Below, piece after piece: positions 1 to 9,400 of a stretch of DNA of 64,000 bases. This stretch comes from Patiria miniata (taxonomy: Eukaryota; Echinodermata; Asteroidea; Valvatida; Asterinidae): assembly GCF_015706575.1 (NCBI RefSeq), contig NW_024037047.1:1368632-1432631 (forward strand). The letters run 5' to 3'. The notes below the pieces were generated by a model, which saw only the letters and a list, made by a program, of their open reading frames with translations, did no database searches and had not been told where the DNA came from. How positions within the stretch are numbered: the first letter of the stretch is position 1; every line of letters begins with the position of its first letter. The translations under genes and the position numbers were made by a program.

Positions 1-2499
1 ACAGACTTAAAAAAAATCGAGATTTAGAACTCCACTTCCAACAATTATCCACGGCAATGTTCAGAGCATACGAAACAGAACTGATGAACTCAGAGCCTGC
101 AAACAGTTCCGCTCAGAATACCGTGATTCTAGTATGATATGTTTGACTGAAACGTGGCTAACTGAGAATGACTCAGACACCTTGGTTGACTTGGATGGAT
201 ACACGCTGTGGAGGATGGACAGAAATAAGGATTCAGGAAAAACTAAAGGTGGAGGGGTTTGTGCATTTATTAATGAAAAATACTGCTCGTCAGCACACAT
301 CACCGTCAAGCAAAGTATTGCACGAAGGATATTGAAGTCCTTAGTATTTATCTCCGGCCATTTTATCTGCCACGGGAAATAAATCAAGTTATGCTGTTCG
401 TGGTGTACATTCCCCCCTCGGCAGACGCCAAGATAGCAGCCAATACAATTCAAGACCTTGTTTCTGAAGCTGATACGGTCTCACCTGATGCTGCCAAAAT
501 TATTATTGGCGACTTCAATTCATGCAGTTTAGCGGAATGTATGCCCACATACCATGAGCATGTAAACTCCACCCGTAATGACGCCTGTTTGAACCTATGC
601 TACAGCAACATTCCCGGGTCATACCGAGCAAGATCATTACTCGGTCTGGGAAACTCTCACCACAACATGATCGAGGGTGTTTTGCCTGTACAGACTGGAA
701 CGTGTTAATTGATGTTTCAGAGGATCTAGATGAAGCTGTCGATGTCATATCTGAATACGTACGTTTTCGTGAAGACTTGCTGATTCCCCAAAAGACGGTG
801 ACAATTTTCTTAAACAATATGACATGGGTCACGGAGGAGCTCAAAGGATTGTTAAATGAAAAAAAAAATCGTGTTTCATTCTGGAACCAGACAGGAACAG
901 AAAGAGGTTCAGAAAAGACTGAAACAAGAAATCAAAAACTGTAAACTGGCTTATAAGAACATAATTGAAGGTTATTTTGAAACAAATGACACCAGGAAGA
1001 CTTTGCAGGGTTTGCAAACCATTACAGGGTATAAACCAAAGACAAACAGAATCACTGTAAATGATGGAGTTGATTATGCCCACAGTCTGAATTGTTTTTA
1101 AAGTAGCTTTGATAGATATGATTTCAGTGTTGAAAAGGATGAAGTCATTGATCAAGTGCGAAGCTCCTCCGATGAAAATATGATATTAGAGTTGATGAAG
1201 TAAAATCCCCTTTTATGAAACTGAACCCACGTAAAGCAAATGGGCCTGATTTAGTCTCATGTAAGGTGCTGAAGTAATGTGCTGACCAGTTAGCAATCCC
1301 GTGTCAAGCATTATTTCAAAAAACGTTAAGTCATGTGTCAGTTCCGACTTTGTGGAATAGGTCAGTTATTGTACCCGTTCCAATAAAAATCTCACCCAAA
1401 AGAAATGAACGATCTGCGTCCCATGACCCTCGAAAAAATAATAATGAAGAGATTATTGCCACAGATTAATGAGTCCATGGATGACCACCAGTTTGCCTAC
1501 CGATCTTATAGAGGTGTAAAGGATGCAGTGCTTACATTGTTGAATGGTATTTATGAGCACCTGGAGGAAGCAGGAGCCTATGTACGAATACTTTTTGTAG
1601 ACTTTTTGAGTGCCTTTAATATCATTCAACCGCATCTTCTGGCCCAGAAACTAACTAGTCTCAATGGCAACCCTAGACTTATCTTATGGATTTAAGATTT
1701 TTTTGTCAAACAGAGGACTAAAGGTAAAACTGAACTCCACTACTTCATCTCTCCAGTACGCTAATACTGGTGCTCCACAGGGGTGTGTTCTCTCACCCAT
1801 GTTGTACACCTTGTACACAAATGAGTGTAAATCACACCACCCATCGCATGAGCTGATTAAGTATGCTGATGATACTGCTTTAGTTGGATTCTTAGATGGA
1901 GGTCGTGAATCAGTAGATGGTTACATGGAGGAAGTTTCACAGTTCACTCAGTGGTGTGACGAAAACTACTTGGAAGTTAATGCCAAAAAACCCCAAAGAA
2001 ATGGTGATCGATTTTAGAAAAAAGAAAACGCACACCCATCACTCTTTATCAAAGGTTAACGAATTGAAACAGTATCTGCTTACAAATACCTGGGGATTAA
2101 AATTGACAATCAGCTTAAATTTGGAAGCTTAACACTTGTAATGTTGATCGCACAATTTTGCAAATGTTTTACAAATCAATTTTACAGAGTATTCTTACTT
2201 TTTGTCTTATTTGTGTGTTTGGAAATATGAGGACCCAGGATCACATTATGTTGGATAAAATAGTTAAACAAGCTAGCAGGATTATTGGCCATCACAAAGA
2301 ACCACTAATTGACTTATTCAAGTCTAACATGTGCAATAAGTTACAATTAATTATGTCTGACAGGTGCCATCCACTGCATACAAAGTTTGTTAATAACTCC
2401 CGAAGTAACCGTCTTCTACAACGGAGGATAAGAACTATATATGGCAGTTCATTTGTTCTAGCAGCTATCAGGTGGTACAGTGAGCAGTTGGAACGCTGA
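1..2499 (+). pseudogene. LINE ORF2 remnant (endonuclease and reverse transcriptase)
   Basis: Pieces of one polyprotein are spread over several frames: endonuclease at about 60-710, a linker at about 740-1,100, reverse transcriptase at about 1,380-2,020, and the C-terminal tail at about 2,158-2,499. Breaks include a frame change near 390 in the endonuclease, a stop after 1,692 in the RT, and another frame change near 1,990 after VNAKK. The YADD motif itself is intact. No single frame could give a working protein. Confidence 0.8.
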
Positions 2500-3060
2500 G
2501 CTGCTGTGTTGCAACCCTAATCCTCCGTTGACGAAGTTCGTCTTCTTTTGTAAAAAAAAAATTGGAATAACACATTACAGGTACTGGGATGGGATGGGTT
2601 TGCGGTGGCACCGTGTGAATGGGTCTCTTATGTGAGTGTGTGTGGTTCGGGGGGGGGGGGGCTCAGCGTTTCGAGCCGTGTGCTCTGCCCGTCGTCGGGA
2701 GAATGCTGGTCGGGGCGTTGGGTCCCTTCGGTTCTTTTCGGAGCCGAACGTGCTCTCGGGGGAGATTTGTTCACGTGGTGCTACCACGGACTTATCTTGT
2801 CTTAGTGTCTCTCCAACATGCAAACCTTCTAATCTCACAGTACAGGTACACAGTAAATTGACATATCTTACCTGCCTACGGACAAATGTTATAAGTTAAT
2901 TTTGTTTCTTTTATTTATTGTATTGATATATATTTTTGTATTTGTGTAGTTTTTACATTCGTGTTTTTATGTGTTTTAAACCAAATAACGTGTAAAAGGG
3001 CCATGGAATTTCCCGCAACAGGATAATAAAGTTTTATTGTATTGTATTGTTTTGTATTGT
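2500..3060 (+). repeat. LINE 3' UTR with GC-rich patch and ATTGT tail
   Basis: This follows the end of ORF2 directly. A poly-A stretch near 2,550 is followed by a GC-rich patch (2,580-2,790) with a run of 12-13 G near 2,650. The segment then ends with an AATAAAG-like signal near 3,026 and repeated TATTG units, which is the usual 3' end style of CR1/Rex1 LINEs. The GC patch opens short frames on both strands that I regard as chance. Confidence 0.6.
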
Positions 3061-3066
3061 ACCTTC

Positions 3067-3169
3067 GTTACGGTCAATAGTTATTAGGTACAGTTAATAT
3101 TTATAATGTTTCATTCTTTTGCTAGATTAGTTGAGCAACATAGTCTGACGTTCAACTTCAATCACAAAG
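3067..3169 (+). promoter_or_regulatory. NLR1 5' leader, conserved with NLR2
   Basis: The roughly 100 bases before the NLR1 start codon align with those before NLR2 (54,067-54,168). Both contain TTACGGT near the left end, a pyrimidine-rich stretch ending in CTAG, and a near-identical last 30 bases ending in CACAAAG before ATG. The CTAG (about 3,123-3,126) could be a splice acceptor for an unseen 5' UTR exon. A at -3 of the ATG suits initiation. No TATA box is obvious. Confidence 0.5.
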
Positions 3170-3444
3170 ATGCAGGAAGGCAGTACTGGCCAGCGGGGGA
3201 GAGCTAAAATTACGGCCGAGGAGTACAACCACTCACTCAGCAAACTCGTCAGCACGAAGAGGAGGGTTAAGCCAAGTCGTAAGGCGGCATTCATGGCCGC
3301 CTTTCCAGTCAAAGCCTCGCCTAGACTCCATTCTGATGAAGAGGTAGCATCCGTCCTGCTACTGAAAGAGGCGTCAATAACTGACCCTGAACACAACACA
3401 ACTCCGAATACAGATGAAACCACCTGTGAAGCTGAAGTGAACAG
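3170..3444 (+). CDS. NLR1 exon 1: basic leader
   Basis: Codes for the first 91 residues and two bases of the next codon (donor GT at 3445). No signal peptide is visible. The middle is strongly basic (STKRRVKPSRK), which could be a nuclear-localisation or nucleic-acid/lipid-binding patch. The last third is acidic and Thr-rich. NLR2 has an exon of exactly the same length (275 nt) and phase with the basic core conserved, so the exon is real. I recognise no domain in it. Confidence 0.85.
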
Positions 3445-6400
3445 GTACTAACAGGGGAAAATGCTCTCAAAATCTCAATCGACTAAATTTTCACAAAATC
3501 CCCATAATGTATTAGGCCTATAGGGTGGTAATTTTCTCATTACTTTTCGTACCAGGAATAGTGGTTTTCAGCTTTATAGAACATAAACGTTCTTGCCTGC
3601 AATGTTCATAAATTATTATTTAACAAAATATCATTCGCACCTTCATATAACATATTTCACAATTTGTTGGTTAATTAATTCCAAGCAGCTTTCGATCTGT
3701 ATCTGAAACCAATTGCATATTTCAATGCACAAAATACAATATGTTTTGTTCCGGTCATTTTTTTTTGAATTCTTGTGAATTAATCCCCATCATTAAAGTG
3801 TTAAAGCAGCCTTTGTAATAAGAGGTGCATGTCTGACACAAAAAAAATGGAAGGAAAAATGTAATAAAAACCCAACAAAAGTTAGCTAAATAAAACAGAA
3901 CCGATTCTCAGAGCTTTGTTGCTTCATTTCATTAATGATATATTAATGTATTTTCAACTTGCAGTCCCGTGGGAAAAAAATTGCAGGTTTTTGTCCGAAG
4001 TCTATTCTTACAAAAGACGCTTTGCCTTCAACTCGATCCGGAGACATCGGTATCAGATTTAAAGGCACTGATTCTAGCTGAGTGTGGCATCAAGCAACAA
4101 GAGCAACACCTTTACATCGGAAGAAACTTTCAGGTGCTAATATTATCATGAAAAGAAAAATAAATAATCCATTTTACCTTTTCAAAACCATTATTCTGAG
4201 CTTATAACGCCAATTCAAATATAACTTCTTCACCTTTTTTTAGCTGACTTCCTTTAGTTTAAAAACTGTTGGTAGAATGTGCAATGAAAATGTACTTGAT
4301 TTTTATTAGCTTGATACTTTATTACACAACTGAAACGGAGTTTGTAAAAATAGTTTGTTAAAACAAAATTGGTAAATTTTATAACATGTAACAAAAATCG
4401 GTTTGCAGCTTTGTGACCTACTCTCCATTCGCGACCATGGAATACAGCAAGACCAGAACATCAAGCTCCGCATTGGTGGCTTGCTGGGCGGTGGACCATT
4501 AGGTAACTATTTCCGAGCATGATGTGGTTTCAGAAATTAATCAGTTAAATTAAGTGTTTAACCAAAATTCATTTAACAACAAGGAGGGTAAAATTTCTCT
4601 ACCCAATTTTAGCATCATCTTTTCAAAGTTTCAAGTTGCAATATGGCTAACTTGGAAATGGCTAAGTGTGCTTCATTTTATCTGATAGATTATTATGAGC
4701 ATAAATGTGAGTGAATGACTACCTATGTGGTTATTGGCTAAAAGCGTCATAATGTTTGATCAGTCAGTGCAATGGGCTTCTCTGACCTTGTTTAACCTCA
4801 CCCTTGAGTTAAGAAGAGTTCACAGCATATGGAGCCCCTAAAACTGCGCTGATATAATTGATGTAAACTCTATATATTTGTGCACATTCCAGATGAAGAA
4901 CCATCTAGACGCATTTGCTTCTCAGAATTGTCAGACGAGCTTGGACGAAGCTGGAAGAGGCTCGCCAGATATTTGGGATTCAAGGAAGGACAAATCGACC
5001 AATTCGAAGAAAACTACAGGGGAAACTTACACGAACAAGTCTTCCAAATGTTAGATGCCTGGTGGAAGAAGCAAAACAACCCCGCAGACGCTCCTGAGAA
5101 GCTGAGAGACGCTCTGAAAGATGTAGGCCGAACTGACTTAGCATCACAAGTACTCGGTATGACCTAATAAGCCTAATGATACCTCTTTTGTGATTGCAAT
5201 TTGAATTCAACATAACTGAATTTTCTTGATGACTGTTGTGCGTAAGCTGCAACTGCTAACAAAGCAAAATACCTGCGAAATCCAATCACCTGACTAAATG
5301 TGTCAAACTACCATTATCACTTATAAGTAATATCATCTACTTATAATTTTTTTTCTCTCCAAACAAACTTTTGACTTCCCCAGTTCGCCAGAAACAATGC
5401 GCTTATGTGTCCTGAAAAGGACGAACATGCATTCCCGCTCACTCCAAAGGAAATTAATTAATTTCCCAATGTCCTAACAATCCTTTCACACCCAAAGATC
5501 ACTGTATTGGTCCCCAAAAACATATAATTAATTCCCAACCCAACCCTGTAAATGCTTACAGATTGAGGTTAACTAATATGGGGACTTGCAGACCCAAATT
5601 TATGGATATTGAAAGAGCGTATTTGAATGGGATTGAATAACTATTTTCGTTATCCCTGTTAGATGCCGGGCAGAAGAAACAAGAAAACCCTGCACACGCT
5701 CCTGAGAAGCTGGGCGATGCTCCGGCAGATGTGGACAATTCTGACTTGGCATCACAAGTGCAAGGTAAATGCTAAAACCAAGAAGGTCAATACAAGGGTC
5801 AAGGTTAGCTTATTATACATCGCTGTGTTACTTTTGACGTCAGTTATAAAGTAATACAGTGAAGCATAATCTTTCAAAACGTTTGATAGGCTACTTAAAG
5901 GTTATACCTATTTTGTGATTGCAGTTTCAACTCAACGAAATGGAAAAGGAACATTAGCATCAGCATAAAAACTCAAAAAAATCCACCAAAATACTCTTGG
6001 AAATGCCACATGTAAATGTAAACAAGTTAAATGTGACGCAAAAGACCAATTTAAAAAATCACATGACTCCAATATGTCAAAGAATAACATACTGTGTGTT
6101 TGCAATCTTCTCCGCCTTTTCGTATGCAAAGGTGCTAACAACGAAAATTCAGTGCTTGATTTCGTGGCGCTGCTTAACAGTCAGCCGGAAAAAAAGCGCT
6201 ACATATAGTAAATTGTACCAACCTTGAGGAATTATTTCACGGCGTGAATATAACTACGGTGGTGCGCACACTGAGTGGAACCTCAGTGAAACTTTATATC
6301 ACTGATTAAAATGGTTTGTGCTTACTACCTACCGTCTCTGTAAAAATGAAGGCTGTCTTTATCATGTGCTTTAAGCAGCGCCATGAAGATGGGTACGTAT

Positions 6401-9400
6401 ATATTAAACTTACAGATCGACGTCTTTAGACATGCTAATGGTTATCTTGAAAGCTATTTGAAGCACCATTGTTCCCAAAATGACTTGTTCTGCACATACA
6501 CTACAGGACCTTGTTTTGACGTTGCACAGTGTATAAGAGAATTGGCAGTGCATTATCGAGGGACGATGAAAGTGACGACACATCCTCAAGAAGAACACAT
6601 GGCTAGAGAGATGGATGACATCTACGTCACCCCACAGCTACTACAAGAGACGAACATACCAACTCCTGTCTCCTCACCGGAGGCAAAGATGCAAGCAGAA
6701 CCAGACAGCCAACTAGAGCGTTCGAAAAATTCCAAACAGGGTACCCCTGATCAGCCAAAATTACAACCAGATAAGGACAAAGGGTTTCATGTTGAGAAAA
6801 TTCCCCTCGACTCATATAAAGGCATGCTTGAGCTCGAATCAAATCGATTATTAATCAGAGCTGATGCGGGTTACGGGAAAACCACACTCCTTAAAAGGAT
6901 TGCATACGATTGGGCGGATCTGAAACTCAAAGGGGATCAAAATAACAACCAACAACAATCTGAACTCACATCGGTTCTGGAAAAATACGAGCTTGTCTTT
7001 GTGGTAGAGGTCAATCGAATGGGTAAAAAATTCGATATTTTTGATGCCATTTTCTCTCAGATACTCACAGACAGCAAACTGAAGAAGAACGACTTACAAC
7101 AATACATCCATGATAACCCAGAGCGCGTATTAATTCTTTTAGATGGTGCTGACGAGATTTCTTTGCAAAGAGTAAAGGATGCACAATGCGAGCACGGAAT
7201 TAACTTAAACGGTGTCCTTTCGTTCAAATCACTCAAGTCGTGCAAGGTCATAGTTACGAGCCGACAGACGACGGCAAATGAACTGCTGAATATGCATGCA
7301 CACTACACAAAAATTAACATTGTAGGCTTTGGCAAAAAAGACAGAGAAAAATACGTGAGGAAATACTTGGAAAAGTTTGGATCAGAAAATCAAAACAGCT
7401 TCCTTGAAAAGGTGAGTGGATCTGAAATGCTTCGTAGTTTAGCAGAGATACCGCTATTTCTGCGGCTGTTGTGCGACACATGGGCAGATAATAGGGAACT
7501 GCCTGATCAAATAACAAAGCTTTTGCGGGATAACATTCAGCTGCTTTTCCAGCATGAGGCAAGTAAAGCAACAGACAAGAACGTTTCTGAAGCCAAGACA
7601 CAATGGCATGTTTCTCAACTTGGTCGGGTAGCTCTTGAAGGTTTGTTAGACCCAAATGGGGAAAAACTTTATTTCATGAAAGATAAGATCGATCCAAAGG
7701 ACCTGCAGATTTTCGAGCTGGGCAATGCTGTTGGCTTGTTGTCCTTACAACAACATAAGACAGGATCTCACTTTTCGTTCCTGCACAAGACATTCCAGGA
7801 ATACTGCGCGGCGGATTATCTGGTTGATTTGTCAAGGACTGACATTGAAGCCTTTGACCGATACTTATCTCGTATATTTCATGGTGATGTAGAAAGCTTG
7901 GAATACGTTCTGAGATTCTGCTGTGGGCTGAACACAGATGCCGCCGAGGTGATTTTGAGGCGCATTGGAGATCTCTTGAAGCAAAATAAACTTCACAAGT
8001 CCATGCATAGAGTCTCGATGTTGCTCCTTTTTGATGCTCAGTCAGAACGCCTCATTAAAGAATGTCTTAAGATCGGGAAGGTTGAGCTTCCATATCAACT
8101 CCAAGGAGAAATTCTCGTGGCTGCGCACTATTTCTTTCAAGTCGGCTCTAAATATACAACTCTGCACAAAGTACACATACAAGACATTAGTGCTACATGT
8201 CGAGGTTTTGCTGACTTCAGACTTTTAGAGGATATAATGACACACATACAATGTAAGCCGTCACTGAACCTTGTACTTCAGGGAATCAGCTGGGATAGCT
8301 TTGTGGATAACTCCACAGAGATATTGAAATATCTGAGGTCTTTGGATGTATATAACTGTGATTGGAACCTTGCAAAACTTTTCCAAGTGTTATCAAAAAC
8401 AAGCACACAAAGAGTTTATTTAACTGGTATCAATTTGCATGATACACTGTCTGAACAAAACATTAAACCAGTTCCATCTCTGAAAAAATGTTTTCTTTCG
8501 ATGTGTGGACTGACAAGCAGTGATATTGAGCCTCTTTTCTCTCTTTTTTCATCAGCAGGAAGCATATCAAAAGTTAGTCTAAAAGGAAACAATTTGCACG
8601 GTTTGCAGCCAGTCACGATCGCTAGGGTCTCTTCCCTTGAAGAATTGCATCTACTTGAAAGTGGTCTGACATACAGCGATATCGAGCCACTCTTTACTCT
8701 GCTTTCGTCAACAGGCAGTATAAAGAAAGTTGCTCTGAAAGGGAACAATTTGCACGGATTGCAGCCTGTCGCGATCGATAAAGTTCTTACCCTTGAAGAA
8801 TTGCACCTATATGAAAGTGGCCTAGAAAAAAACGATGTTGAGCCACTTTTCTCTCTTCTTTCATCAGCAGGCAGCATAAAGAAATGTGTTCTGAAAGGAA
8901 ACAATTTCCACTGTTTGCAGCCTGACAGGATTGGGCCTGTCGATTCCCTAGAAGAATTCCAACTTCTTGAAAGTGGTCTGACAAACAGTGATATTCAGCC
9001 ACTTTTTTCTCTTCTTTCATCAGCAGGCAGCATAAAGACATTTGTTCTTAGAGGAAACAATTTGCACGATTTGAAACCTGACGGGATTGCTAGTGTCCCT
9101 TCCCTTGAGGCATTGTACATTACTGAGAGTTGTCTCACAAACAACGATATTGAGCCACTTTTTTCCCTTCTGAAATCAGCAGGCGGCATAAAGACAGTTG
9201 TTCTTAAAGGAAACAATTTCCACGATTTGCAGCCGGTCACGATCACCAGTGTTTCTTCCCTTAGAGAATTGTACCTACATGAAAGTGGTCTGACGAACAG
9301 CGATATAGAGCCACTTTTCGCTCTTCTTTCATCAGCAGGCAGTATAAAGAAATTAGTTCTGAAAGGAAACAATTTGCACGATTTGCAACCTGATAGGATC

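Larger units (their letters stand above)
1..3060 (+). mobile_element. Broken non-LTR retrotransposon (Rex1/CR1-like LINE)
   Basis: The stretch reads as one LINE in + orientation. An AP-endonuclease with the motif LTETWL lies near 140-170 and a GDFN motif near 520. A reverse transcriptase follows from about 1,380, with GAPQGCVLSP near 1,770 and the catalytic YADD near 1,862. A 3' UTR ends in a short ATTGT-type tandem tail at about 3,030-3,060. The protein style (GKTKGGGVCAFIN, QFAYR, FDFxSAFN-like) matches the Rex1/Babar branch of the CR1 group, which I recognise by eye only. The reading frame changes several times and holds stops, so the copy is dead. The 5' end lies at or before the window edge. 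It ends next to the NLR1 leader. Confidence 0.85.

Noticed and set aside
2575-2899. Overlapping frames on both strands in the GC-rich patch
   Set aside because: The patch is part of the LINE 3' UTR; the frames are low complexity and mutually overlapping.
6383-6506. NLR1 start at ATG 6383 or acceptor TTACAG at 6,415
   Set aside because: The 6,415 acceptor is out of phase with exons 4 and 5 (TAG follows within four codons), and the matching NLR2 DNA is not open. The segment fits an intron better, although the frame is open in NLR1.
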